Positions 27,091-35,315 are shown, numbered from the stretch's first letter. The stretch: 64,000 nt of DNA from Flavobacterium humi (GCF_004745595.1 NZ_SRLH01000003.1:464599-528598); one strand, 5' to 3'. The notes: generated by a model from the sequence alone, not told the origin. Made by a program: numbers and translations.

Positions 27091-27864
27091 ATGGTTATGA
27101 AAATAAATAAGATATTTTTTTTACTTGTTTGTAGTGTACAAGCCTTTTCACAAAACTTTGTTTCAACTGCAAAGGTTGAATATGAAATGATGATTAATAC
27201 TGATGGATCACTTCAAAACTTTGAAGCCAATCTTTATTTTAATAATGTGTATTCAAAATTTGATTATAAAAACAAAGAGACGTCTGATAAAGTGTCAGAG
27301 ATTAAAACAGCTACAAATGTTTCTAAAACAGTAATTAAAAAAGCAGATACTACGATGACTTCTATCTTTTTTAATCCTGTAAAAAATATCTTGTATTCGA
27401 GCAAGCTTAATGAGGTGGTTTTTGAAGATAATAATCAGCAGAAATGGGAGTTAATCGATGAACAAAAAGTTATTGGTAATCTTCATTGCGCGAAAGCGGT
27501 TTGTTCTTTTAGAGGACGGGATTATATCGCATGGTATGTAAATACTATTCCTGTTTCTTTTGGTCCATGGAAATTTAATGGTTTGCCCGGATTAATCATT
27601 GAAATATATGATTCAAGAAAAGAAGTGTATATGGCAGTAAAAAAGATTGACATGCCATTTTCAAAAAACATAACAGGGATTGATTCAGAACAAACACTTA
27701 TTTCCAGAGAAGAAGAGCAAAAAAAAGTTGCTGAACAATGGGCTAAAAAACAAAAAGAAATAGAAACGAGAGCAAAAATAATTGAAAGTTCTTTTAGTAA
27801 AGAGGATAAAGTAAGAATCAAAGTATCTGAGCCAGTTTTTAATAAAGGTATTGAAATTGAATAG
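27091..27864 (+). CDS. GLPGLI-family secreted protein
   Basis: 257 aa with signal peptide (KIFFLLVCSVQAFSQN) and the name-giving motif in FGPWKFNGLPGLIIEIYDS. A second start Met two codons downstream (27097) is equally possible and gives a more usual signal peptide. GLPGLI proteins are Bacteroidota-specific periplasmic or secreted proteins of unknown biochemical role, usually paired with a CarboxypepD_reg/TonB-type barrel, exactly as here (3-nt gap to the next start). The C-terminus is Lys/Glu-rich and helical (residues ~200-250). Confidence 0.9.
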   Translation: MVMKINKIFFLLVCSVQAFSQNFVSTAKVEYEMMINTDGSLQNFEANLYFNNVYSKFDYKNKETSDKVSEIKTATNVSKTVIKKADTTMTSIFFNPVKNILYSSKLNEVVFEDNNQQKWELIDEQKVIGNLHCAKAVCSFRGRDYIAWYVNTIPVSFGPWKFNGLPGLIIEIYDSRKEVYMAVKKIDMPFSKNITGIDSEQTLISREEEQKKVAEQWAKKQKEIETRAKIIESSFSKEDKVRIKVSEPVFNKGIEIE

Positions 27865-27867
27865 AAA

Positions 27868-30528
27868 ATGAATAGATTTAATTTTCTCCTTTTCCTAATT
27901 ATAGGGTGTGGTTTGTCTTTGCATGCCCAATCTATTATTTCAGGTCAAATATTGGACAGTGCTAAAAACCCTATTCCGTTTGCCAATGTATCCATTAAGG
28001 TGCAAAATGGTTTAACGATCATTGCTTTTACTACAACTGATAATAATGGGAATTATAATTTAAAAACCAACAAAACAGGAGATTATAATTTATGTTTTAG
28101 TGCACTTTCTTTTAAAGCAGCTACTTTTCCTGTTGCCTTGGAAGGCAATAAAAATTACATCCAAAATGCAAGCCTTGCAGATGAAATAGTTGCACTTAAT
28201 GAAGTCATTGTTCAAAATGAAAGAGCAATAACAATTAAACAAGATACCATTATTATGAATGCCAATGCGTTTTCAAAGGGAAACGAAACAGTAGTTGAAG
28301 ATTTACTTAAAAACTTACCAGGCATAAATGTTTCTGAAGATGGAACAATAAGAGTAGGAAACCAAGAAATAGAAAAAGTGATGGTCGAAGGGGATGATTT
28401 TTTTGAGCGTGGGTATAAACTGCTTACTAAAAACATGAATGCTAACACGATTGATAAAATAGAAATCTATAAGAAATATTCCAGCAATAGGCTTTTAAAA
28501 GGAATAGAAAACAGCAATAAAGTTGCTTTAAATTTAAAATTAAAAAAAGGATTAAAAATGCAATGGTTTGGCAATATTGATGCCGGTTATGGGCTTATTT
28601 CTGAGAATCGTTATGAAACTAGAACAAATCTTATGTCTTTTGATATTAAAGCAAAATATTACCTGTTAGGGAATCTTAATAATACAGGTGTGGATGCTAC
28701 TGGTGATATTAACCATCTTATTAGACCTTTTCGTTTAGATGACATTGAAACACTGGGTGATGACCAGCAGGCAAATAGTTTGCTTAATCTTAATATAATG
28801 ACTCCTTCACTTAAAGAAGAACGAACCAAATTTAATAATGCAGAAATGATCTCCTTAAATGCAATTCATACACTTTCACCAAAAGTAAAGATGAAAACAC
28901 TAGGGTTTTTCAATTGGGATGAAAATGATTCCTTTCTTAATGAATATCAATTCTACCAAATAAATGGGACTTCATTTACAAATACCAACAATCTTACATT
29001 AACAAAAAAGAAAATTGTTGGCTTTGGGAAAATTGATTTAAACTATGATCTGTCAAATAACAAGATGCTGGAATTTACCAGTAAATATAATAATGAACAT
29101 GAAAATGGAACGTCACAATTAATTTTCAACGAAACTCCTACCAATGAAAAGCTAAAGGGAAATAATCAGTTGATAGATGAAAAAATTGTGTTTACTAATA
29201 AAATCAATGATAATAAGGTTCTTGTTTTAGTAGGAAGGTGTATCAGTGAGAAAACACCACAAACCTACAATATTAACGCTCTTTTATTTCCGGATTTGTT
29301 TTCTGGACAAAACGTAGACAAGGTAATACAACAAAGTGAGAACAAAATGCAGTTTAGTGCCATTGATGGTAACCTTTTAGACCGTAAAAGGAATGGCAGT
29401 TTATTGGAAGTGAAAACAGGATTGAAACACCGTCAGGATATTTTAAACACTCGGTTAATGTTTCAGGAAAATAATACGATTGCAACTGTTCCGGAAGAAT
29501 ATCAAAATTCTGGGAAATATGCCAGTATGGATGCTTATCTAAATGCCAAGTATTCCTATAAAAAAGGCCGATATACTTTAACTGGAGAAATGGAAGCACA
29601 TCAATTATTTAATAAATATACTGATGTAGGAAGAAACGAAAAGCAGGCACCTTTTTTTGTTAATCCAAAAATTGGTTTCAATATAGAAATTAACAAGAGT
29701 AATAGATTTTTTTCTGTTTACTCTTATAATAAGACAAACGCTGGTATCCTCGATGTCTATAGTAATTATGTGCTCACGGGATACCGCAATTTTGATAAAG
29801 GGACTAGCAATATCAATCAGTTGCAAGCGAGTTCTATTCTCTTAAATTATGGATTAGGAAACTGGGGAGCTAAGTTTTTTGCTAATGCTTCCTTTATTTA
29901 TACCAAAAACCATGATTTTTATTCTACAAACAGTACAATAATACCTAATTATTCGCAAGTTGAAAAAATAATTATAAAAAATCAGGATTTGTTAAGTGTC
30001 AGTTTAGATGGGAATTATTTTATAAAAGCAATTACATCCAATTTTAAACTAAACTTTGTGTATTCTAATTCAAATTTTAAAAATGTAGTCAACAATAAAG
30101 AGCGTGAGATAAAGACAAACAATTTTAATTATGCTTTTGAATTACGCTCCGCTTTTAGAGGAATGTTCAATTATCATGTTGGCAGCAAATGGAAAACCAG
30201 TGAAACGAAAACCAACATGATCAACAAAAACACAATCAATATAAGCTTCTTGGATTTGATTTTTGATTTCAATAAAAAATTCAATATTAGCTTGGAATCA
30301 GAACGTTATTTTTTTGGCAACCTGGATAAGAACAATAAATATTACTTCCTTGATTTTGAATCAAAATATACAGTCCAGGACAATAAACTGTCATTCACGC
30401 TTTCAGGCAAGAATTTATTTGGAACTAAAACATTTCGTGAATATCATGTAAATGACATTTCGGTTTATGGTACTGAATATAGATTGTTACCCCGTTATGT
30501 CTTACTCCGAATAGACTATCGTTTTTAA
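27868..30528 (+). CDS. CarboxypepD_reg-like outer-membrane beta-barrel (TonB-receptor-like)
   Basis: 886 aa. Signal peptide to ~22, then a carboxypeptidase-regulatory-like beta-sandwich (SGQILDSAKNPIPFANVSIK, ~24-105), a plug-like domain (~115-215 with VEDLLKNLPGINVSEDGTIR and the GDDFFERGYKLLTKNM segment), and a long strand-rich barrel ending in YVLLRIDYRF with a terminal Phe, as expected for BAM substrates. No obvious TonB box is seen. With the GLPGLI gene it forms a two-gene unit probably for import or export of a peptide or protein substrate; the substrate is unknown. Confidence 0.88.
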   Translation: MNRFNFLLFLIIGCGLSLHAQSIISGQILDSAKNPIPFANVSIKVQNGLTIIAFTTTDNNGNYNLKTNKTGDYNLCFSALSFKAATFPVALEGNKNYIQNASLADEIVALNEVIVQNERAITIKQDTIIMNANAFSKGNETVVEDLLKNLPGINVSEDGTIRVGNQEIEKVMVEGDDFFERGYKLLTKNMNANTIDKIEIYKKYSSNRLLKGIENSNKVALNLKLKKGLKMQWFGNIDAGYGLISENRYETRTNLMSFDIKAKYYLLGNLNNTGVDATGDINHLIRPFRLDDIETLGDDQQANSLLNLNIMTPSLKEERTKFNNAEMISLNAIHTLSPKVKMKTLGFFNWDENDSFLNEYQFYQINGTSFTNTNNLTLTKKKIVGFGKIDLNYDLSNNKMLEFTSKYNNEHENGTSQLIFNETPTNEKLKGNNQLIDEKIVFTNKINDNKVLVLVGRCISEKTPQTYNINALLFPDLFSGQNVDKVIQQSENKMQFSAIDGNLLDRKRNGSLLEVKTGLKHRQDILNTRLMFQENNTIATVPEEYQNSGKYASMDAYLNAKYSYKKGRYTLTGEMEAHQLFNKYTDVGRNEKQAPFFVNPKIGFNIEINKSNRFFSVYSYNKTNAGILDVYSNYVLTGYRNFDKGTSNINQLQASSILLNYGLGNWGAKFFANASFIYTKNHDFYSTNSTIIPNYSQVEKIIIKNQDLLSVSLDGNYFIKAITSNFKLNFVYSNSNFKNVVNNKEREIKTNNFNYAFELRSAFRGMFNYHVGSKWKTSETKTNMINKNTINISFLDLIFDFNKKFNISLESERYFFGNLDKNNKYYFLDFESKYTVQDNKLSFTLSGKNLFGTKTFREYHVNDISVYGTEYRLLPRYVLLRIDYRF

Positions 30529-30616
30529 TATTTCGATTATTGTTTAGCATGATTATACAATTATTACATAAATATAACGCCATAAAAAATGAATAGAAAT
30601 TTTAATTTTTAAAGCC

Positions 30617-30781
30617 ATGAAAGAGAGTTTAATTCAAAAAACAACAGAGAAGGATGTAATCTTCGTTACTAATACCCTTTTCGATTTATTAGGAATCTGC
30701 CTAATTGTAATCATGATTGTTATTCTGATAAAAGTTTACACTAAGATTGCTAGATTAATCGATCAAAATAGTCTACCATAA
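30617..30781 (+). CDS. Small single-pass membrane protein (54 aa)
   Basis: ATG at 30617, stop TAA at 30779-30781. A polar N-terminus (MKESLIQKTTEKDVIFVTN) is followed by one strong transmembrane helix (FDLLGICLIVIMIVILIKV) and a basic, polar C-terminus (YTKIARLIDQNSLP). I do not recognise the family. A size of 50-55 aa with one TM helix is compatible with a small regulatory membrane protein or a toxin-like peptide, but nothing around it proves either. It lies 88 nt after the barrel gene and just before a structured non-coding stretch. Confidence 0.5.
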   Translation: MKESLIQKTTEKDVIFVTNTLFDLLGICLIVIMIVILIKVYTKIARLIDQNSLP

Positions 30782-30873
30782 AAGTGAAAAAATTAGAATA
30801 TTGAAAAAACCACAGGGGAGTAATAGCTGTCTACCTGGCTGCTACTTCAAATATAAATTCTTTCAAAGAAGAA

Positions 30874-30961
30874 TCGCATAACAAGATAGACTTCAACTTA
30901 ACGACGAAAGACAAAGTTTAATTAAGACGAAAACGAAACAAAAGAAGTCGTTGTTATGCGA
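30874..30961 (+). other. Long imperfect inverted repeat, attC-like layout (uncertain)
   Basis: Outer arms TCGCATAACAA (30874-30884) and TTGTTATGCGA (30951-30961) are perfectly complementary; inner arms GACTTC (30889-30894) and GAAGTC (30944-30949) extend the stem through an asymmetric internal loop. GCATAAC and GTTATGC at the ends, ~85 nt in total and asymmetric inner arms resemble an integron attC site, though each outer core deviates by one base from RYYYAAC/GTTRRRY. It could also be a structured RNA. Confidence 0.35.
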
Positions 30962-31001
30962 AATGTGTTAGTTACGATAAGAATCTATAGGAACCTGTGT
31001 G

Positions 31002-31066
31002 AGGAAGCTGTTATTGAGGCCAAAGTTCGGGTTATTATTCGGCTTAGCCTCAATCGCTTCCTAATT
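31002..31066 (+). other. Hairpin upstream of hypothetical gene 31094
   Basis: AGGAAGC (31002-31008) pairs with GCTTCCT (31056-31062) and ATTGAGGC (31013-31020) with GCCTCAAT (31047-31054), giving a 15-bp interrupted stem with a 26-nt loop followed by AATTTTCT. It may terminate transcription entering from the left or form part of a structured RNA. The rest of 30782-31093 holds no gene I can support. Confidence 0.5.
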
Positions 31067-31093
31067 TTCTAACCTTCAGAAATTCAAAATCAG

Positions 31094-31564
31094 ATGAAAA
31101 AGAAAAAAATAATACCAGCAATTATTGTTGTTGTCTTTTTTGGTTTTATAGGGAATGCCCAGTATAACAATACAGCGCTCGCTTTACGAAGAACCATAAT
31201 GGTTATCAATGTCGAGTTGTTACAAAGAACCATGCCGACAAAGACAACCAAAGAGGATTTCAATAAGGAGCTAATAGAAATGAGTGTTTCTAAAGAAGGA
31301 ATAATTTTCTTAAACAAAGCATTTGACTTCTACAAAAAAGAGGTCTCAACTGAAGAAATTTTAAACTCCTATGAGGGAAAGGAAATTCATGAGGTGGTCA
31401 GGTTACTAAAAAACGGGGGAAGGAATGTATTCGGGGATATAGACAATATGAGTTTACCGGATAAAAAAGAGCACACTTTATGGTTGAAGAGTATGTTAAA
31501 GGTTTTGGCAGAAGTGATGAATATTGTGATTAATACTTGTAATGCATTGCCTTGGCCCTGTTAG
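31094..31564 (+). CDS. Secreted hypothetical protein
   Basis: 156 aa with signal peptide (KKIIPAIIVVVFFGFIGNAQ). The mature part is mostly helical and charged (KTTKEDFNKELIEMSVSKEG, YKKEVSTEEILNSYEGKE) and ends with two Cys (INTCNALPWPC) that may pair. No family is recognised and no catalytic motif is visible. It stands alone after the structured non-coding stretch and is followed by a long GC-rich hairpin. Codon use and AT content match the accessory island to its left. Confidence 0.7.
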   Translation: MKKKKIIPAIIVVVFFGFIGNAQYNNTALALRRTIMVINVELLQRTMPTKTTKEDFNKELIEMSVSKEGIIFLNKAFDFYKKEVSTEEILNSYEGKEIHEVVRLLKNGGRNVFGDIDNMSLPDKKEHTLWLKSMLKVLAEVMNIVINTCNALPWPC

Positions 31565-31631
31565 GAATAAGAGGGTAATTTTTTGGTTGTTGTTTTTGAT
31601 TTCCAGTACCTGAAAAGTATTGGATAAAGCA

Positions 31632-31666
31632 GCACAAGCGCTGCCGTTACCAGACAGCGCTTGTGC
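31632..31666. terminator. GC-rich hairpin between convergent genes
   Basis: Perfect 12-bp stem GCACAAGCGCTG (31632-31643) with CAGCGCTTGTGC (31655-31666), 11-nt loop. It separates 31094-31564 (+) from the globin lipoprotein gene (-). No T-run on either side, so termination is inferred from position only. Confidence 0.55.
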
Positions 31667-31689
31667 ATTAACAACAAAACAAAACAAAC

Positions 31690-32274
31690 TTAGGGCTGTA
31701 CGACTTGTGTTCGTAAAGATTCCAAAACAGCTACAACCTGATTGATAATTACAGGATCGGTAACGCCATTAAGGTTTGCGGCGGTGCCTACATAACCTAT
31801 GAATTTATCGAAATTGGCATTGGTGGCTTTAACTCCCATCCTGGTATTGATAGCCGGATTGTGCGCTACTGTCATGCTTGCACCGGTATAGGTGTTCGTG
31901 GCGCCTCCACCGGTATTGACCGAAAAGAAGTCTGTCAGGTTTTTGCTTAATACCGCTACTTTAGTGGTATTACCAGCAGATACTTCGCTTACCAATGGAG
32001 CGAAATGTGCCCCAAAATTCCCACTAGATCCTGCGACAATGTCTGCAACGATTAAAGTGATGGTTGTATCAACTACAGAACGATAGCTCAACCGCCCTTT
32101 TTCGATCAAAGTGCCGGGATTATTTGGATCAGGGACTTTCAGCGTGCCTCCTAATTTTTGGTAAAGGGTCAATTCAGTCATGACAGGGTCATCATCATTG
32201 TCATTACAGGATAGAAAGGAAAAAGAAGCTCCCAGAAATAGCGCAAGGAGGGTAATGTGGATCAGTTTTTTCAT
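31690..32274 (-). CDS. Group 1 truncated-hemoglobin-like lipoprotein
   Basis: 194 aa. A lipoprotein signal (ASFSFLSC, Cys23) is followed by the acidic NDNDDD stretch, typical of surface-export signals in Bacteroidota. The body matches the truncated globin pattern: LYQKLGG, then LTDFFSVNTGGG and YTGASMTVAHNPAIN with the proximal His138, then NFDKFIGYV and a C-terminal helix. Such globins bind heme and O2 or NO. Export as a lipoprotein is unusual, since most are cytosolic, and suggests a heme-binding or gas-scavenging role at the cell envelope. It has its own gene with no operon partner except possibly the next upstream gene. Confidence 0.75.
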   Translation of the reverse strand: MKKLIHITLLALFLGASFSFLSCNDNDDDPVMTELTLYQKLGGTLKVPDPNNPGTLIEKGRLSYRSVVDTTITLIVADIVAGSSGNFGAHFAPLVSEVSAGNTTKVAVLSKNLTDFFSVNTGGGATNTYTGASMTVAHNPAINTRMGVKATNANFDKFIGYVGTAANLNGVTDPVIINQVVAVLESLRTQVVQP

Positions 32275-32292
32275 AAAGATGGATTTTATAGA

Positions 32293-32730
32293 TTAATGAA
32301 AGATATTCTGTATGAATTTTGAGAATTTATAACTGTAACTCTCCGTATCCATTATAGGACAGACGGATTTGGATGCCATTTCCTGGGAAATAATATACGG
32401 TTTGGCTTTGTAGTGGCCTTTGGTCATTAATTGATCATAGACTTTTTGGGCATTGGTAATACGGTTATCATGGAAATAAACCAGTATACCGGTTTCGGTG
32501 TTGAGTTTGTCATGTTGTACACCGGGAATGCTTTTAAGGTTTCGATGGATGTCTTTTGCCTCCAACGGATCTACCGGAGGAGTAAAGTCAATACGGCTGA
32601 TCTGTATTGTGGCATTGTCATATACCACTTTGGTAGCGGTGGCTATATGCACGATCAATATAATAAACAGTATTGCTGTGAGTGCGAAGAAGCCTCCTAT
32701 AAACCCTTTAATTTTCCTGTTCAGTTTCAT
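32293..32730 (-). CDS. Membrane-anchored protein with HMA-like fold
   Basis: 145 aa. An N-terminal anchor (FIGGFFALTAILFIILIVHIA) is followed by a ~95-residue extracytoplasmic domain. The part IHRNLKSIPGVQHDKLNTET, then GILVYFHDNRITNAQKVYDQ, resembles the beta-alpha-beta pattern of heavy-metal-associated domains but lacks the CxxC metal motif. Only one Cys is present (SKSVCPIMD). It is read 18 nt upstream of the globin lipoprotein gene, so the pair may be co-transcribed. No specific function can be assigned. Confidence 0.65.
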   Translation of the reverse strand: MKLNRKIKGFIGGFFALTAILFIILIVHIATATKVVYDNATIQISRIDFTPPVDPLEAKDIHRNLKSIPGVQHDKLNTETGILVYFHDNRITNAQKVYDQLMTKGHYKAKPYIISQEMASKSVCPIMDTESYSYKFSKFIQNIFH

Positions 32731-32814
32731 AATTATATGGTTTTTAGTTGTTTATTATATATGTACGAGAAAAAAGAAAGGATGGTTTTATCCGGATTTA
32801 AAAAAAGCATAAAA

Positions 32815-32840
32815 AAAACCTGCTTGTTAGGGCAGGTTTT
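32815..32840 (-). terminator. Terminator after the NTF2-like gene
   Basis: 9-bp stem AAAACCTGC (32815-32823) with GCAGGTTTT (32832-32840). On the minus strand it is followed by a T-run (32818 down to 32811). It ends the 32846-33337 gene. Confidence 0.8.
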
Positions 32841-32845
32841 GAATA

Positions 32846-33337
32846 TTATTTTTTAAGCTTCTGGATCAAAGGGTCTTCCAGTAGCGTTTTGATTTTGACC
32901 ACTGCATCCGAATTATCGTTTGGTACGGTCATTGAAAGGACATAATGTTTTATTTTCCATTGGTTACCTTCCTTGACCAGGACGCCGGAACCGCGGCATA
33001 TTTTCATTTGGGTATCCAGCAGTTCATCGAACCAGGCTGTTTTCCCAGAGGCGTCAAAATAAATATGACGTTCGAGCGGCGTAAAATTCCAGGCTTTGCC
33101 TTTGTCAAAATAGGGTTTGGCAAAGGCCATAAAGGCGGGTTTGTCCCAATTCTCAGTAGCGTCAGTACCAATGAACACGGACTGGTCTGCCATGAGGCTG
33201 AAATATGCTTCAAATTTTGCCTGGGCCGCAGCTTTGTGCCAGGCATCGAGGGTCGTGTTTATGGAGGCGGTTTCCTTGTTTTGGGAGAAGGCAATGCCAG
33301 AAATAAATAGTGCGAAAAGGAGTGTGAATTTCTTCAT
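32846..33337 (-). CDS. Secreted SnoaL/NTF2-like protein
   Basis: Start chosen at 33337 because it gives a clean signal peptide (MKKFTLLFALFISGIAFSQ); the frame extends to 33424 without support. The 163-aa product has an NTF2-like cone fold: an N-terminal helix (INTTLDAWHKAAAQAKFEAY), FSLMADQSVFIGTDATENWD and a C-terminal sheet (GVLVKEGNQWKIKHYVLS). Such secreted NTF2-like proteins are common in Flavobacteriia, with no known reaction. An 11-bp tandem repeat array lies 135 nt upstream and may influence its promoter. Confidence 0.8.
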   Translation of the reverse strand: MKKFTLLFALFISGIAFSQNKETASINTTLDAWHKAAAQAKFEAYFSLMADQSVFIGTDATENWDKPAFMAFAKPYFDKGKAWNFTPLERHIYFDASGKTAWFDELLDTQMKICRGSGVLVKEGNQWKIKHYVLSMTVPNDNSDAVVKIKTLLEDPLIQKLKK

Positions 33338-33471
33338 AGGTGGTTTGTTGGTTTTTGTAAAGTTACACTTTTTGAGGTAAAAGGGAAGGGGATTGGTTTG
33401 GGGATGTAAAGTGAGTGGGCTCAAAAACGGTACTTTGATAGTGTTTTGACTGTATTTAATAATACCAAATA

Positions 33472-33570
33472 AGTACTATATCAGTACTATATCAGTGCTA
33501 TATCAGTGCTATATCAGTGCTATATCAGTGCTATATCAGTGCTATATCAGTGCTATATCAGTGCTATATC
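33472..33570. repeat. Tandem repeat, nine copies of an 11-bp unit
   Basis: Nine head-to-tail units: two AGTACTATATC then seven AGTGCTATATC, 99 nt without interruption. The unit length equals about one DNA helical turn. It lies between the NTF2-like gene (33337) and the small membrane gene (33825), a stretch otherwise without genes. Confidence 0.97.
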
Positions 33571-33612
33571 TATAAAATAATACAAATGTAAAGATACGAA
33601 AGGGTTGATGAG

Positions 33613-33666
33613 AAGGAGAATATTCCAGTTAAAAGCCGTTGGATTAGATTCTCCTTTCCTCAAAAT
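33613..33666. other. Short inverted repeat in the 33571-33824 intergenic region
   Basis: AAGGAGAAT (33613-33621) pairs with ATTCTCCTT (33658-33666) across a 36-nt loop. Nothing else convincing is seen in this stretch apart from a TAGCTTTG -7-like element at 33769-33776. Confidence 0.35.
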
Positions 33667-33824
33667 GACAAACGATTGTATATAATTATTGAAGAACAAA
33701 TAATACTTAACACCCCATAAACTTATAACTTTTCATTTCAATCCTATAACAAATCTTGCCTCTTTGGAGTATAGCTTTGTTGAGGTATTTCAATTTGGAA
33801 ATACTATCATTAATACTAAATGTC

Positions 33825-34022
33825 ATGAATCTGAAAAGAATTTTTGGAGCCATCCTCACGTTATTGGGCATTGGCGGGCTAATATATGCGGCTTTTTTGT
33901 TTTCGGGGAACGATGGAACCACAAACCAGGAAATCCGGAATATCATTGTGTATAGTGTTTTGGGCGGCCTCTTTTTTGCCTCGGGCATCAGTTTGGTCCG
34001 AAATACCAAAGACGAAGCATAA
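33825..34022 (+). CDS. Small two-helix membrane protein
   Basis: 65 aa from the Met at 33825; the frame extends upstream to 33756, but that part is not protein-like and follows a -7-like TAGCTTTG element. Two hydrophobic helices, IFGAILTLLGIGGLIYAAFL and IVYSVLGGLFFASGISLV, are joined by a polar loop with SGNDGTTNQE. Similar short two-TM proteins are frequent and conserved in Flavobacteriia but have no assigned function. It is convergent with the 58-aa gene on the other strand. Confidence 0.7.
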   Translation: MNLKRIFGAILTLLGIGGLIYAAFLFSGNDGTTNQEIRNIIVYSVLGGLFFASGISLVRNTKDEA

Positions 34023-34060
34023 ATGAAATACATGGCCCGCAATGAAAGGTTTTTGGAGCA

Positions 34061-34237
34061 TTAACGTTTTAATGCCATATAAAAAGCTTTGATGCCCGCT
34101 CTTAGCGAAAAATCATTTTCTTCAGGCATTTCAGGCTCTGCAGGTGTTTTGTCATGTGCCGTTGCGGTAGGAGGTACCGATGCACCTGGTGTTTTTTGAT
34201 CAGTAGGTTGTGTTGGTAGGGCCGGGATACTTTTCAT
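34061..34237 (-). CDS. Small Pro/Thr-rich hypothetical protein (58 aa)
   Basis: ATG at 34237, TAA at 34061-34063. The N-terminal two thirds are Pro/Thr/Ala-rich and disordered-looking (LPTQPTDQKTPGASVPPTAT); the C-terminus is an amphipathic basic helix (DFSLRAGIKAFYMALKR). I do not recognise it. It sits 107 nt downstream of the oxyR-like gene in the same direction. Its composition is protein-like rather than random, but the short length keeps confidence low. Confidence 0.4.
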   Translation of the reverse strand: MKSIPALPTQPTDQKTPGASVPPTATAHDKTPAEPEMPEENDFSLRAGIKAFYMALKR

Positions 34238-34344
34238 AATAAAAGATTTGAATGATGTGGTAAATTTGGGCCTTATTATGGTGCTTTTCCTTATATAATT
34301 TTTGATTTATTTAGTATAATTTCCCAGTTTACTCTTACTATGAA

Positions 34345-35313
34345 TTATAAACCACTCACTGATTTTACAAAGTAGGGAGAATCGTTCCACCGGATCTTGC
34401 GAAAAGCAAAGTTTTGTTTCAAAGGGTTGGGAAGGCAGTTCCAAATGGCCTCATTCATTTTCTCCAAGAGTAGTTTTTTTGAAAATGTATCCGAAACTAC
34501 CAGGCTTATTTCACGTACCGGTTTGGGTTCCTTAAACGGTTTGAAGAGATGTGATTCTTTCTCGTTCAGGATAGACAATTCCGGAATGATGGCAAAGCCC
34601 AATTGAGCCCGGACCAGGTTTTTCAGGGTTTCGATGGAGCTGATATCATAGGTGAACTGCTCTTTTATCTTTTTGGGATTTTTGATACCGCAAATGTCCA
34701 ATAGTTGTGCGTTATAACAAAATTCACTCTGAAGCAGCAGTAACTCCGATTTGTCCCGGGCTTGTATTTCGTAAAAAGACTCGCTGGCCATTGGATGTTT
34801 GGAGTGAAGGTAAGCGACAAATGGTTCCTGGAAAACAGGATGTTCTATCAGGTTAGGATTCCCGGTAGGCGTAGCCATAATGGCAACATCAAGCGTTCCG
34901 GTTTCCAGGTCTTGCATGAGCTGGCCGGTATTGGCTTCCTTAATGATAAAATGCACTTTCGGGGCCGCTTCGCTCATCGCCTTGATAAATAAAGGAATAA
35001 GATATGGTGAAAGTGTACTGATAACACCCAGTTTGAGTTCTCCTTCGAGGGTGTTTTTCTCATTGATCACAAAATCACGGATGTCATCCGCTTCCCGGAG
35101 GATTTTTTTGGCACGGGTTATAATTTCTTTTCCCAGCAAAGTAGGGGTTAAAGGCACTTTTGTCCTGTCGAAAATCTTGATCCCGATTTCTTCTTCTAAG
35201 TTTTTTAATTGAATGGTTAGTCCTGGCTGTGTTACCATACAAACTTCGGCAGCCCTAGCAAAATGGCGTTCTTCATCGAGAGCTACAATATATTTCAGTT
35301 GCTGGATAGTCAT
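34345..35313 (-). CDS. oxyR: LysR-family peroxide sensor OxyR
   Basis: 322 aa. N-terminal LysR helix-turn-helix (FARAAEVCMVTQPGLTIQLK), then a LysR substrate domain. Two Cys occur at residues 199 and 208 (EFCYNAQLLDICGI), the same numbers and spacing as the redox pair of E. coli OxyR. It is transcribed divergently from an OsmC peroxiredoxin gene, a classical target. Tandem palindromes in the shared 141-nt region are likely operators. I infer peroxide-triggered activation of osmC and autoregulation. Confidence 0.9.
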   Translation of the reverse strand: MTIQQLKYIVALDEERHFARAAEVCMVTQPGLTIQLKNLEEEIGIKIFDRTKVPLTPTLLGKEIITRAKKILREADDIRDFVINEKNTLEGELKLGVISTLSPYLIPLFIKAMSEAAPKVHFIIKEANTGQLMQDLETGTLDVAIMATPTGNPNLIEHPVFQEPFVAYLHSKHPMASESFYEIQARDKSELLLLQSEFCYNAQLLDICGIKNPKKIKEQFTYDISSIETLKNLVRAQLGFAIIPELSILNEKESHLFKPFKEPKPVREISLVVSDTFSKKLLLEKMNEAIWNCLPNPLKQNFAFRKIRWNDSPYFVKSVSGL

Positions 35314-35315
35314 AA

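Noticed and set aside
33472..33570. Possible CRISPR array
   Set aside because: The units are 11 bp, contiguous and without spacers, and no cas gene is near; it is a simple tandem repeat.
33791..33804. Near copy of the CAATTTNNAAATTG dyad (CAATTTGGAAATAC)
   Set aside because: Two mismatches in one half-site and outside the subtilase island; it shows that such AT-rich words can occur by chance.
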